From NCBI RefSeq assembly GCF_003545885.1, contig NZ_QHCT01000005.1, positions 62,001-126,000 of the forward strand: a stretch of 64,000 nucleotides of DNA, in the 5' to 3' direction. Positions within the stretch are counted from its first letter, which is position 1. Each line of letters starts with the position of its first letter. Below the pieces are notes generated by a model, which was given only the letters and a program-made list of their open reading frames with translations, had not been told where the DNA came from and searched no databases. The position numbers and the translations under genes were made by a program. Positions 1-10,896 of this stretch are shown in pieces. Source of the DNA: Leptospira stimsonii. Its GTDB lineage: Bacteria; Spirochaetota; Leptospiria; Leptospirales; Leptospiraceae.

Positions 1-49
1 TTAGCGAGTTTGTCTTCTGTGGAAACCGATCTAAGGCAAGCTCCGTTGC

Positions 50-790
50 TGAGAGGCGAAGTTCGCCTAAACGCCGCGAAACGGATTCAATCGATCCGTC
101 ATCGTAACTCGGACGTGAAGAATCTGATTTGATTAGGTTTTCTTGGTGTTTATACGAAGTTCGTATAAACGCACGGCGACTCAAGGGAATGATTCTCGTA
201 ACGTCGTTCGCCGGAACTCAGACAAAATCTCACTTCGCGCTTCGACTTCTCCGTTACACGAAGTTCGTATAAACGCGCGGCAACTCAAGGGAATGATTCT
301 CGTAACGTCGTTAGTCGTAACTCCGACAAAATCCCACTTCGCGCTTCGACTTCTCCCTTACAGGAAGTTCGTATAAACGCGCGGCGACTCAAGGGAAGGG
401 TTCTTTTATCCTCGTTTGTAGTAACTCCGACAAAATCCCACTTCACCATCAACTTCTCACTTATACGAAGTTCGTATAAACGCGCGGCGACTCAAGGGAA
501 GGGTTCTCGTATCGTCATAACTCTTCCAAGATTACACTTCACACATCGACTTCTCCCTTACAGGAAGTTCATATAAACGCGCGGCGACTCAAGGGAACGA
601 CTCTTATCTCCTCATTCATCCTAACTCTTCCAAAATCCCGCTTCACCATCGACTTCTCACTTACAGGAAGTTCATATAAACGCGCGGCGACTCAAGGGAA
701 CGACTCTTATCTCCTCATTCGTCCTAACTCCAATAAGATTAAATTTCACACTTCAACTTCTCGCTTATACGAAGTTCGTATAAGCACGCA
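50..790. repeat. Tandem array of ~104-bp non-coding repeats
   Basis: Seven clear units begin at about 154, 258, 362, 465, 562, 665 and 769, giving periods of 104, 104, 103, 97, 103 and 104 bp. A more diverged unit begins near 58. Each unit opens with a palindrome whose best form is TATACGAAGTTCGTATA, followed by AAACGCGCGGCGACTCAAGG, then a variable middle and a conserved CGACTTCTC near the end. The period is not a multiple of three and the units contain stops, so they are not coding. One unit includes GTCGTAACTCCGAC (314-327), a 14-mer related to others in this window. Positions 790-1046 show nothing recognisable. Confidence 0.85.
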
Positions 791-1055
791 TTCTTCGAGT
801 TGGAATCGAACCGGAACCGGCGTTCCGAAGTTGGATAGAAAGATAGGGTCTTTTCAAATCCTAGAAGAAAAAAGGAACATAAGAATCCTCCTCGAAAAGT
901 AAAGGGGTTCTGATCATTTAGAAAAGTGAAGAGACTTTGCTCCTTTAAAAGAGCAATGTAGCGAAGGTTCTTTTTCTCCTTCGTTGAAAAATTCTCTTTG
1001 AAAAGAGTTTTCTCAAAGGGGCTAGAGAAAAAAATCGACTTGTAGGATGATTCCC

Positions 1056-2117
1056 ATGACACAAGAGACGCTCGGAGAAGTTCAGACAGGAAAAATTCCT
1101 TTGAAGGGTAGAACCTTGAAGGAGCTCTCGGATATCATGTCGTCTCTTGGTGAAAAATCTTTTCGTGCTAAGCAGATCTATCATGGTCTCTATGTAAATC
1201 GTTACGAATCCTGGGAACAGTTCACAACATTCTCCAAAGCTCTTAAAGAAAAATTGGAAGAGCTCTGCTCCCTCACTCGTCTTCACGTTGCCAAACATCT
1301 CAAGTCAGTAGACGGAACTCAAAAATTTACGTTTACTTCGGAACCGAACAACGGAAAAGAATTCGAAGCCGTTTGGATTCCATTCGGGGACGGAGGAAGA
1401 AAGACGATTTGTATCTCTTCTCAAGTGGGTTGTACTCTCAATTGTAAATTCTGCGCGACAGCAAAATTGGAGTTTCAGGGAAATCTCAAGGCTCACGAGA
1501 TCGTAGATCAGATTCTCCAAGTCGAAAAAATCGTAGGCGATAGAGCGACTAACGTTGTTTTTATGGGAATGGGCGAGCCCTTTCACAACTATTTCAACGT
1601 GATCCGTGCGGCTTCCATCCTTCATGATCCGGACGCTCTCAATCTGGGCGCTAAAAAAATCACGATCTCCACTTCGGGGGTCGTCAACGGTATCAGACGT
1701 TTTATCGAGAACAAAGAGCCATACAACTTTGCGATCTCCCTCAATCATCCGGACCCGAACGGAAGAAAAGAGATCATGGATATCGAGGAAAAATTCGCAC
1801 TTCCCGAGCTCATCCAAGCCGCCAAGGATTTTACGAGAGAATTGAATCGAAGAATCACCTTCGAATACGTTATGATTCCCGGCGTGAACATGGGACAAGA
1901 GAACGCAAACAAACTCATAAAGATCGCGAGATCCATGGATTGTAAGATCAACGTCATTCCTCTCAATACGGAGTTTTTCGGTTGGAGAAGGCCGACGAGA
2001 AACGAAGTCGAAGAGTTTACCGCGCTCTTGGAACCGGCCGGCGTTCCGATCCTCAACCGAAGATCACCAGGAAAAGATATTTTCGGGGCCTGTGGAATGC
2101 TCGCCTCAAAAAGTTGA
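1056..2117 (+). CDS. rlmN: 23S rRNA (adenine-C2)-methyltransferase RlmN
   Basis: This radical-SAM enzyme methylates C2 of A2503 in 23S rRNA and, in some bacteria, A37 of some tRNAs. The CX3CX2C cluster motif (CTLNCKFC) is at about residues 126-133. The second catalytic cysteine lies in FGACGML just before the C-terminus, as the family requires. GMGEPFHNY and the SAM-binding STSGVV segment are also present. The length of about 353 residues is normal. An ATG at 1047 is possible, but the only good ribosome-binding site (AGGA at 1044-1047) sits 8 nt before the ATG at 1056, so I prefer 1056. A lipoprotein gene follows 30 bp downstream on the same strand. Confidence 0.95.
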   Translation: MTQETLGEVQTGKIPLKGRTLKELSDIMSSLGEKSFRAKQIYHGLYVNRYESWEQFTTFSKALKEKLEELCSLTRLHVAKHLKSVDGTQKFTFTSEPNNGKEFEAVWIPFGDGGRKTICISSQVGCTLNCKFCATAKLEFQGNLKAHEIVDQILQVEKIVGDRATNVVFMGMGEPFHNYFNVIRAASILHDPDALNLGAKKITISTSGVVNGIRRFIENKEPYNFAISLNHPDPNGRKEIMDIEEKFALPELIQAAKDFTRELNRRITFEYVMIPGVNMGQENANKLIKIARSMDCKINVIPLNTEFFGWRRPTRNEVEEFTALLEPAGVPILNRRSPGKDIFGACGMLASKS

Positions 2118-2147
2118 CCTCAGCTTTCCTTTCTGAAAAATGGGGGA

Positions 2148-2435
<288 letters not shown>

Positions 2436-2449
2436 TAAAGGAATAGAAA

Positions 2450-4570
<2,121 letters not shown>

Positions 4571-5059
4571 ATGTTCAGAAGGTTGATCTCGATTCTTTTT
4601 CTTGTTCTATTTTTCGGCGCACTGCCTGCATGGTTTCTTTCTACGTTGGAAGGATGGATTTTCGTGGATTGCCTCCAAAGAACGTCCACTGAAGGAATGG
4701 AGTGCGCGATTTCGGAACGATTCGCGTTCGCTTCTCGTAGTCTTGTTTATTCCACGAAAAGCGCCCGATCTTTGAAAAGTTTTCAACAAGGTCGTCGCGG
4801 AAAGAGCGTTACCTATCAATTGTTTCTTTCTACACCGAGCGGTGAAAAAGCCGTTCTACGTTCCCCGATCGGAAGCGTAGAAATCGATCGAATCGCAAAG
4901 GATTTGAATGTCGCTCTCCAATCTCGCGCGACAGCCTATCACGCGAAAATCAATCCGGAACCTTTGTTTTGGATGACTCTCTTTCTTTTCATCGTCTTTG
5001 TCGGAGTCGGCGTTTTTATTTCTCTACAAAACACGATCCGCCGCAAATCGAGAAAATGA
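4571..5059 (+). CDS. Hypothetical two-TM membrane protein
   Basis: A 162-residue protein with an N-terminal membrane segment (about residues 5-27), a roughly 100-residue probably periplasmic domain with two cysteines, and a second membrane segment (about 132-153) followed by a basic RRKSRK tail. The layout resembles small sensor-like or assembly proteins, but I see no family signature. It stands alone between two intergenic stretches. Confidence 0.6.
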   Translation: MFRRLISILFLVLFFGALPAWFLSTLEGWIFVDCLQRTSTEGMECAISERFAFASRSLVYSTKSARSLKSFQQGRRGKSVTYQLFLSTPSGEKAVLRSPIGSVEIDRIAKDLNVALQSRATAYHAKINPEPLFWMTLFLFIVFVGVGVFISLQNTIRRKSRK

Positions 5060-5264
5060 TTTCTCAGAATTATTTAGCCTCCGGTTTATCGATAGAGCAT
5101 ACCAATTTCATTCTTCTAATCTTGCGCTTTCGTTTTACGAAGGACGCTTTTTTATTTGAATGAGTCCGCAAATCTTGACTTCTATTTTTCGGCGCATGAA
5201 AAAATTCGTATTTCCGGATTGGCTTTGAACAATGGTTCGAGTGCGCGGACCACATCCTTCGCAA

Positions 5265-5559
5265 TTAGATCGCTTCTAAGATCGCTTCCGCTTGTTTTTT
5301 TAATCCAAATCCGGGAAGCACTTGGACATCCTCATCACGTAACAACAGTTGTTTCGATTTTGCGCCGGATATTTTTTAGAAACGGCTTTCTAAATTTCTC
5401 TTATACGCGGTTGGCCGCAGATCGATCGTTTGTATCGATCTTTAAGATGATTTCAAGGAACGCCTTTTAGGCAAAGGTCCTCTTCGGAAGCATGAACAAA
5501 GAAACGAGGAGCGATGTAAAAATTGATTTACTCACGCCTTGTGTTGAAATTTGATTCAT
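5265..5559 (-). pseudogene. Broken gene for a small exported protein
   Basis: On the minus strand an AAAGGAG ribosome-binding site lies 8 nt before an ATG at 5559. It starts a signal peptide (MNQISTQGVSKSIFTSLLVS...) that meets a TAA after 30 codons. Further downstream, in another frame, coding-like sequence ends with LPGFGLKKQAEAILEAI and a stop at 5265. Intact expression signals plus scattered coding pieces suggest a recently inactivated gene. It is divergent from the AraC regulator gene, and the operator-like site at 5611-5625 lies between them, so it may once have belonged to the same regulon. I cannot name the original protein. Confidence 0.45.
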
Positions 5560-5610
5560 CTAAAGTTCTCCTTTATGATTGGGATTCTATTTGCCGTTGA
5601 TGAAACTGCA

Positions 5611-5627
5611 TTGTATAATTCTGCAAT
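5611..5627. promoter_or_regulatory. Operator-like site 1 of AraC/sulfur locus
   Basis: TTGTATAATTCTGCAAT lies 15 bp before the AraC-type gene (5642) and 52 bp before the start of the divergent broken gene (5559). The same 17 bases occur at 6730-6746, and the first 15 recur inverted at 6794-6808. Three copies confined to this locus suggest the binding site of the locus regulator, with autoregulation. Confidence 0.6.
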
Positions 5628-5641
5628 CGTGAGATAAAAAT

Positions 5642-6472
5642 ATGCAAGCTCTCTTAATGAAAATGGATTCTTCTCCTTTGGATCGTCAGGAAAGAATATG
5701 TATCTGGGGAAGTCGTTGTTTGTTTGCCGGTTATCTTCCGGATTTAACCTTGCGTAGAAGAGCGGCGGCAACGGTTTGTATCGGTTTGGATGGTGAGTTT
5801 CAGCTTTCCTTGAATGATAAGGATTGGATCGCATTTCGTTCCGCAATGATCCCTCCGATGATGGATCATTCCATACGATTTTCCGGCGGATTCTGCGTGC
5901 TTCTTTTTATGGATCTAAGTAGCCCCAATTATCATGCGCTTAGAACCTCTAACGCCGAAAAAGAAAAGGAAGGCATTTTTATTTCTCTAAAGGAAGAAAC
6001 ACAACTATTCGATAGGATCCATCGAATCGTATCCTCCGGCTCGGAGGAATCTATATTAGATTTATTGAATCAGATTCCACCTTTATCCGGTGACACGTCG
6101 CGAATGATAGACAATCGTATCCAAAAGATTGTGGATAGGATCACGACGATGCCTCAGGAAGATCATTCCGCAAAGGAACTCGCGGAATTTGAGGGAATGT
6201 CCGTATCGAACTTGGAGCATTTATTCAAAAAAGAAGTTGGCATTCCTTTGAATTCGTTTCGCACTTGGTTTCGGTTGAAGTTGACGGTCTATTCGCTTCT
6301 CCATGGAATGAATCATACGGAAGCCGCGCACCGCGCAGGGTTTTTCGATTCCGCTCATTTTACGAAGACGTTTCGGGCAACGTTCGGATTGCCTCCTTCG
6401 GAAATTTTCAGAAATACGAGGCCTTTGAAATCGTTTATCGAAGTTCCTGCGAGTTACGCCGAATCTTGGTAG
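5642..6472 (+). CDS. AraC-family transcriptional regulator
   Basis: A 276-residue regulator. The C-terminal 100 residues form the two-helix-turn-helix AraC domain: HSAKELAEFEGMSVSNLEHL is the first HTH and NHTEAAHRAGFFDSAHFTKT the second, followed by FRATFGLPPSE. The N-terminal part looks like a small cupin-like sensor and has cysteines near residues 20, 25, 46 and 85. It precedes the persulfide dioxygenase/transport operon and an operator-like repeat occurs before its own start and before that operon. I infer that it regulates sulfide or persulfide detoxification; whether its cysteines sense sulfane sulfur is speculation. Confidence 0.85.
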   Translation: MQALLMKMDSSPLDRQERICIWGSRCLFAGYLPDLTLRRRAAATVCIGLDGEFQLSLNDKDWIAFRSAMIPPMMDHSIRFSGGFCVLLFMDLSSPNYHALRTSNAEKEKEGIFISLKEETQLFDRIHRIVSSGSEESILDLLNQIPPLSGDTSRMIDNRIQKIVDRITTMPQEDHSAKELAEFEGMSVSNLEHLFKKEVGIPLNSFRTWFRLKLTVYSLLHGMNHTEAAHRAGFFDSAHFTKTFRATFGLPPSEIFRNTRPLKSFIEVPASYAESW

Positions 6473-6655
6473 TCATTGTAGACTCAACAAACTTAAGACT
6501 GCGTAACCTCCTGGAATGACAGCCGCTTGCGGGAAGCCCAAGATAAAGTAAAGCACACCCCAGAGAAAACCCGCCGCGGTAAAAACCATCGAGAAGATGA
6601 TCCATCCGTTCATATGAAGATTCTCGCGTTCCGTTGTTGTTTTTATGGATGACAT
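6473..6655 (-). pseudogene. Short membrane ORF, probable N-terminal gene remnant
   Basis: A 60-residue frame with a proper start (GAGGA five bases before the ATG at 6655). It has two hydrophobic stretches around WIIFSMVFTAAGFLWGVLYF and PGGYAVLSLLSL and ends abruptly at the 3' edge of the AraC gene, which is convergent. From memory it resembles the membrane N-terminus of larger Leptospira signalling proteins such as adenylate/guanylate cyclases, so it may be the stump of a truncated gene; that resemblance is unverified. It could instead be a genuine small membrane protein. Its promoter region contains two operator-like sites. Confidence 0.4.
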
Positions 6656-6729
6656 GGTTCCTCGATAAGACGAATGAAAAAATGAAAGAATAAATTATTC
6701 GTATCATAACCGTTCGGATTCTCCGGCGC

Positions 6730-6746
6730 TTGTATAATTCTGCAAT
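6730..6746. promoter_or_regulatory. Operator-like site 2 of AraC/sulfur locus
   Basis: TTGTATAATTCTGCAAT, identical to site 1 over 17 bases. It lies between the divergent short membrane ORF (start 6655) and the persulfide dioxygenase gene. Confidence 0.6.
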
Positions 6747-6793
6747 TCGATCGAGAAGTTTTTTTTTGAACGTTCTTATTTTTTAGAAACCAC

Positions 6794-6808
6794 TGCAGAA
6801 TTATACAA
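6794..6808. promoter_or_regulatory. Operator-like site 3 (inverted copy)
   Basis: TGCAGAATTATACAA is the exact reverse complement of the first 15 bases of sites 1 and 2. With site 2 it makes an inverted pair about 64 bp centre to centre, the sort of arrangement that can support looping or dimer-of-dimers binding. It lies 34 bp before the preferred ATG of the dioxygenase gene. Confidence 0.6.
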
Positions 6809-6842
6809 GGCTCTTCGACTCGTGCAAGCTATACTACGCGGC

Positions 6843-7892
6843 ATGCACGGTACTCTTTTGTATCAACTTTTCGAAACACAATCCTCTACATTCACTTATT
6901 TGATCGCTGATCGAGAAAGCAGAGAAGCGGCCATTATCGATCCGGTTTTGGAAACGGCGGATCGGGATCTGAAACTGATCGAAGAACTCGATCTTCATTT
7001 GGCGTATATATTGGAAACTCACATTCATGCGGATCATATCAGCGGAGCGCACGAGATTCGCAAAAATACATCCGCTAAATCGGCCGTAAGCGCTCGGGCG
7101 GGAATCGAATGTGCGGACATCGCGCTTGAGGACGGTCGGACTCTTTCACTTGGAAATAAAAAAATTACCGCGATTGCGACGCCAGGACATACGAGTGCGT
7201 GTATGAGTTTTCACTTCGAGGGAATGTTGTTTACGGGAGATTCTCTTCTCATCCGTGGAACCGGAAGAACAGATCTCCAGGGTGGTTCTTCGGAAATGTT
7301 GTATGAAAGTATCACTCGAAAAATATTTTCCCTTCCGGATCATACACAAGTTTATCCCGGACATGATTATCACGGGCGCATGAATACGACGATCGCATTG
7401 GAAAAAAAATTGAATCCGCGCGTCGGCGGCAATCGTACGAAAGAAGAGTTCAAAAAGATCATGAAAGAATTGCGACTTGCGGCTCCAAAGAAGATACATC
7501 TGGCCGTGCCCGCAAATTTAGAATGTGGGAAAATTGAAACGATCAGGGTTTTAAATCCACAGATTCGTTCCGGAATTCCCACCGTAAGGAACGAGGAAGT
7601 GTTCCAAAAAATCGGAAAAGTTAAAATCATTGATGTACGTTATCCCGGAGAATTTCACGGAGTTCTTGGTCATATTCCAACCGCTCAGTGTGTTACATTC
7701 GGTTCGGAATTGACGCACTTTTTGGAAAATGGAGATCGTTCGCAAGAAATTGTCTTTGTCTGTCGAAGCGGGAAACGATCCGCGGAAGCCACAAAGGATA
7801 GTATTCGTTTCGGTTATAAATTCGCGTACAACATGGCAGGTGGTATGTTGGATTGGAACGAGAGATTCCTGCCAAAGGAGTTAGAAGAATGA
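6843..7892 (+). CDS. Persulfide dioxygenase-rhodanese fusion (ETHE1-like)
   Basis: A 349-residue fusion. Residues ~1-240 form a metallo-beta-lactamase fold of the ETHE1 persulfide dioxygenase type: THIHADH (about 59-65), GHTSAC, FTGDSLL and YPGHDY supply the metal ligands, and GTGRTDLQGG is characteristic. Residues ~260-349 form a rhodanese domain with the active-site cysteine in VFVCRSGKRS (about 307). ETHE1 enzymes oxidise glutathione persulfide to sulfite; the rhodanese can move sulfane sulfur between thiols. The ATG at 6843 fits family N-termini; a GTG at 6822 is the alternative. The stop overlaps the next start (ATGA), so the downstream transporter genes are translationally coupled. Confidence 0.88.
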   Translation: MHGTLLYQLFETQSSTFTYLIADRESREAAIIDPVLETADRDLKLIEELDLHLAYILETHIHADHISGAHEIRKNTSAKSAVSARAGIECADIALEDGRTLSLGNKKITAIATPGHTSACMSFHFEGMLFTGDSLLIRGTGRTDLQGGSSEMLYESITRKIFSLPDHTQVYPGHDYHGRMNTTIALEKKLNPRVGGNRTKEEFKKIMKELRLAAPKKIHLAVPANLECGKIETIRVLNPQIRSGIPTVRNEEVFQKIGKVKIIDVRYPGEFHGVLGHIPTAQCVTFGSELTHFLENGDRSQEIVFVCRSGKRSAEATKDSIRFGYKFAYNMAGGMLDWNERFLPKELEE

Positions 7893-8314
7893 CAATGGAT
7901 TGGATCATGGGATTGATCGGAGGAGCGGTCATCGGAATCGCCGTCTCTTTGATGCTTTTGTGGAATGGAAGGGTTACCGGAGTCAGCGGTATCGTATACG
8001 GAGTTCTTATCCCGGTGAAAGGAGATACGGCTTGGCGTTGGTATTTCATAACGGGTTTGTTGTTAGGTGGACTTTCTCTTAAGATCTTCGCTCCCGATCT
8101 TTTAGCTGTCGAATTGCAAACGAAAACATGGATCGGCTCGCTTGCCGGAATACTTGTCGGCTTTGGCGCGATGTTGGGAGGAGGTTGTACCAGCGGTCAC
8201 GGAGTCTGCGGAGTCAGTCGATTTTCAGTTCGATCCATCGTTGCCACATTCGTTTTTATGGGAGCAGGGATGGCGGCTGTACTATTACTCCGAAAGATCG
8301 GGTGGTTTGTATGA
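7889..8314 (+). CDS. YeeE/YedE-family sulfur transporter, first half
   Basis: A 141-residue membrane protein of the YeeE/YedE (DUF395) family, which includes thiosulfate transporters of the TsuA type. It has about four membrane segments and the conserved cysteine motif GGGCTSGHGVCG at about residues 93-104. The start is fixed by AAGGAG with an 8-nt spacer, and it overlaps the dioxygenase stop by 4 bp. It also overlaps the next gene by 4 bp. TsuA is a single long chain; here the function is split over two small genes, as is common in proteobacterial 'half' versions. Likely role: moving a sulfane-sulfur species across the inner membrane. Confidence 0.85.
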   Translation: MTMDWIMGLIGGAVIGIAVSLMLLWNGRVTGVSGIVYGVLIPVKGDTAWRWYFITGLLLGGLSLKIFAPDLLAVELQTKTWIGSLAGILVGFGAMLGGGCTSGHGVCGVSRFSVRSIVATFVFMGAGMAAVLLLRKIGWFV

Positions 8315-8748
8315 AGTATAATCTCGGCGCCCTTATCGTCGGTTTGTTATTTGCCATAGGGTTAGGGATCTCCGGAATTTTACAGCCGGCAAATATATTA
8401 GGTTTTCTTGATGTGTTTGGAAAATGGAATCCCACTCTTCTTTTTACGATGGCGGGAGCAGTGGGGATTCATTTTATCACTTACAGATGGATCCGTAAAA
8501 GAAAAACTCCGATGTTCTCTAAGGAATGGTTTATACCCACTCGACAGGAGATCACGCCCGCGCTTGTTATCGGAAGTATCATTTTCGGGATCGGCTGGGG
8601 TTTGGGAGGTTATTGTCCCACGGTTTCGGTAACGTCCCTTGCGAGTTTTGAAACAAGACCGCTCATCGTTTTTGGGAGTATCATTCTTGGGATGTTACTC
8701 TTTTACCTTCTCGATAAGAAGCTAAATTTAAAAAATAAGTTAGAATAA
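8311..8748 (+). CDS. YeeE/YedE-family sulfur transporter, second half (DUF6691-like)
   Basis: A 145-residue membrane protein homologous to the second half of YeeE/YedE transporters. It has about four membrane segments, ISGILQPANILGFLD near the N-terminus and GWGLGGYCPTVS with the conserved cysteine. The ATG overlaps the preceding stop (ATGA), which implies coupled translation and a one-to-one complex with the first half. The TSUP gene begins 10 bp downstream. Confidence 0.85.
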   Translation: MKYNLGALIVGLLFAIGLGISGILQPANILGFLDVFGKWNPTLLFTMAGAVGIHFITYRWIRKRKTPMFSKEWFIPTRQEITPALVIGSIIFGIGWGLGGYCPTVSVTSLASFETRPLIVFGSIILGMLLFYLLDKKLNLKNKLE

Positions 8749-8758
8749 AAGACGAACG

Positions 8759-9568
8759 ATGATGCAGATCTTTGGCTATTTCGCAACGTTCGTAATGGGA
8801 ACATCATTCGGACTCATCGGCGCCGGCGGGTCCATTCTCATGGTGCCTATTCTTTTCTATCTGTTTAGACAGAATGCGATGGAAGCGACCACAAACTCCT
8901 TGTTTGTGGTCGGTGTAACTGCGTTGATTGGAGCCTGGGTGAAAGCGAAAAGCGGAGAGATCGATCTGAAAATAGGATTTTTTTTCGCGATGCCGAGTTT
9001 TGCGGGAATCTTTTTCGCGAGACAATGGATTCTTTCTTCGTTACCAAATTCCTTGGTCCATGTGTTCGGAATCACGTTCACCAAATCGGTGTTCGTAATG
9101 ACAGCTTTTGCGATCGTAATGCTTTTCAGTGCTTGGGCAATGATTCGTTCCGGCAAAGCGGAAAGAGTGAAAGCTCCTTCCTTCAAAACGTTATCGACGA
9201 ACTTTTGGAGCATCGGTCTTAAAGGATTGATCGTGGGCGTGATCACAGGCTTGGTCGGAGCAGGCGGAGGTTTTTTGATCATTCCGGCTCTTGTATTCCT
9301 TCTTAAGTTCCCTTTGAGCCTCGCCATCGGCACGTCGCTTGCGATCGTCTCCGTGAATTCTCTCTTCGGGTTTGCAATCAGCCTTTCTTCTTTGCAGACA
9401 ACGGATTTTCCCTTCCTTTTCGGCGTTTCTATTTTAGGGATTGGAGGAATGTTCTTAGGACAGATGCTTTCCGCAAAGATCCAGGAACGATATCTGAAAA
9501 CAGGATTTGGCTATTTCGTATTGACGGTCGCGTCTCTGATTCTTCTGGATCAAGGTTCTCGTTTGTAA
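8759..9568 (+). CDS. TauE/SafE (TSUP) family sulfite/anion exporter
   Basis: A 269-residue protein with about eight membrane segments. It carries the duplicated glycine-rich motifs of the TSUP family: GLIGAGGSILMVPIL near the N-terminus and GLVGAGGGFLIIPALVFL in the second half. TSUP proteins commonly export sulfite or organosulfonates. As the last gene of an operon whose first enzyme produces sulfite, sulfite efflux is the natural role here (inference from context). A second ATG three bases on (8762) is equally possible. No clear terminator follows. Confidence 0.85.
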   Translation: MMQIFGYFATFVMGTSFGLIGAGGSILMVPILFYLFRQNAMEATTNSLFVVGVTALIGAWVKAKSGEIDLKIGFFFAMPSFAGIFFARQWILSSLPNSLVHVFGITFTKSVFVMTAFAIVMLFSAWAMIRSGKAERVKAPSFKTLSTNFWSIGLKGLIVGVITGLVGAGGGFLIIPALVFLLKFPLSLAIGTSLAIVSVNSLFGFAISLSSLQTTDFPFLFGVSILGIGGMFLGQMLSAKIQERYLKTGFGYFVLTVASLILLDQGSRL

Positions 9569-10193
9569 AAAATATTTTACTTCTATTGAGTTGCCGACGT
9601 GTTTTTTTTCGCCCGTCGATTCTAATAACATCGATGGAATCCTTGGATGAAGAGTGTTGTCCAGTTTTCTCTTGCGGAAATATGAAAATTCTATAATATA
9701 CTACGGGTTCGATTCGGATCGAAGAATCCGATCGCAGAACAGAACTTTCTTGAGAGTCTGAACCAACTCTTCGGTTTCCTTGTCGGAATGGAGAATTCAA
9801 CTCTATTTCCTAAGTTATTCTCTCCAACAAAGAGAAAGGGTTCCGTTTTGAAGATTTATTTTCTGAAGGAACTGCCGTGTTTATCCGATGGCCGCCCCTT
9901 TCCGGAAGCATCTCCTAAACAGAAATCGCGTTCCATGTTGAAAATGGAGTCTTCTTTGAATTCTTTAGATAGAAAAAGGAAGAATCGCTTCGTTTCATCC
10001 GAAACGAAAAAGAGGAAAGAGAGCGGCTTTGTTTGCTGACGAAGATTTGCTTGAAAGGCAAATCGATTCAAGAAAAAATTGAAATGGGAACAAAATCCCG
10101 CTGAAGTCAGGTTAGGCGAAAGAATTCTTTCGGGAATTGTCGCGGAATCTCCTCTTCAGTAACTACAAAAAAAGTGGAAAACGAATCAAATCT
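9569..10193. other. Intergenic region, 625 bp, nothing firm
   Basis: No supported gene. A 20-codon frame at about 9632-9694 begins MESLDEECCPVFSCG, reminiscent of the Cys-Cys-Pro start of a small-molecule-binding protein family, so it could be a gene stump; support is weak. The rest has no start, RBS or family signature in either strand. Confidence 0.3.
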
Positions 10194-10769
10194 ATGGAAC
10201 TAAAAACACTCTTAGAAAAACTTTCCAACCCGGCAAAACGTGCGATTCAAACTTTGAAACTAAAAAAAGTCGAAGACTTCACAAAGTTTACCAGGAAGGA
10301 GATCGCAGAACTTCACGGAATCGGACCCAACGCACTTTCCCTGATCGAAGCGGAAATGAAATCTCTGAAGTTGCATTTTAAGAAGCCAGAGGGTGGATCT
10401 CGGTCCATGGCCGGAGAGAAGTTCAAAACGATCGATCAATACATCGCTTCTTTTCCGAAAGAAATCCGAGAAATATTAAACGAAATGAGAGATCTCATTC
10501 GAAAATCGGCTCCGATGGCTGTGGAAAAAATAAGCTATAATATGCCGGCTTTTGCATATAACGGAAATCTTGTTTATTTTGCGGCTTTTAAAAAACATCT
10601 TGGTTTTTATCCAACCGCAAGCGCGACAAAAAAATTTGAAAACGATTTGTCCCCGTATAAATTCTCGAAAGGTGCGATTCAATTTCCTCTGAATAAGAAT
10701 TTACCGAAAGCGCTCATAACAAAGATCGTAAAGTTTAGAATCGAGGAAAACAAAAGCAAATCGAAATGA
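10194..10769 (+). CDS. HhH plus DUF1801 (YdhG-like) protein
   Basis: A 191-residue soluble protein. The first ~65 residues (NPAKRAIQTLKLKKVEDFTKFTRKEIAELHGIGPNALSLI) look like the helix-hairpin-helix fold of the RNA polymerase alpha C-terminal domain, as in many DUF1801 proteins. Residues ~75-191 match the DUF1801/YdhG fold: YIASFPKEIREILNEMRDLI, SYNMPAFAYNG, YFAAFKKHLGFYP and KGAIQFPLNKNLPKALI. The biochemical role is unknown. I chose the ATG at 10194 because the upstream in-frame ATG (10137) adds only 19 poorly conserved residues. Confidence 0.8.
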   Translation: MELKTLLEKLSNPAKRAIQTLKLKKVEDFTKFTRKEIAELHGIGPNALSLIEAEMKSLKLHFKKPEGGSRSMAGEKFKTIDQYIASFPKEIREILNEMRDLIRKSAPMAVEKISYNMPAFAYNGNLVYFAAFKKHLGFYPTASATKKFENDLSPYKFSKGAIQFPLNKNLPKALITKIVKFRIEENKSKSK

Positions 10770-10896
10770 GCATCCGCCTTTTGACTTTATATTTTGGCAG
10801 ATCCTATCGACGAAGCGACTTTGACGTGGTTAAAGTCATAACACCGAATGAAGCTAAAACAAAGATCATCGTCGATTTAAAAAATCGAATTTATCA

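Noticed and set aside
1..140. Open minus-strand frame at the left edge (ending ...LRSVSTEDKLA at the boundary)
   Set aside because: No start or RBS, and it runs into the tandem repeats; too little evidence to call a gene.
150..170. TATACGAAGTT in the 104-bp repeats matches part of a loxP arm
   Set aside because: loxP has 13-bp arms around an 8-bp spacer; here the arms meet with a single central base, so the match is coincidental.
790..835. GGTTCGATTCC on the minus strand, like a tRNA T-arm
   Set aside because: The flanking bases do not form a T-stem or acceptor stem, and no anticodon arm can be built upstream.
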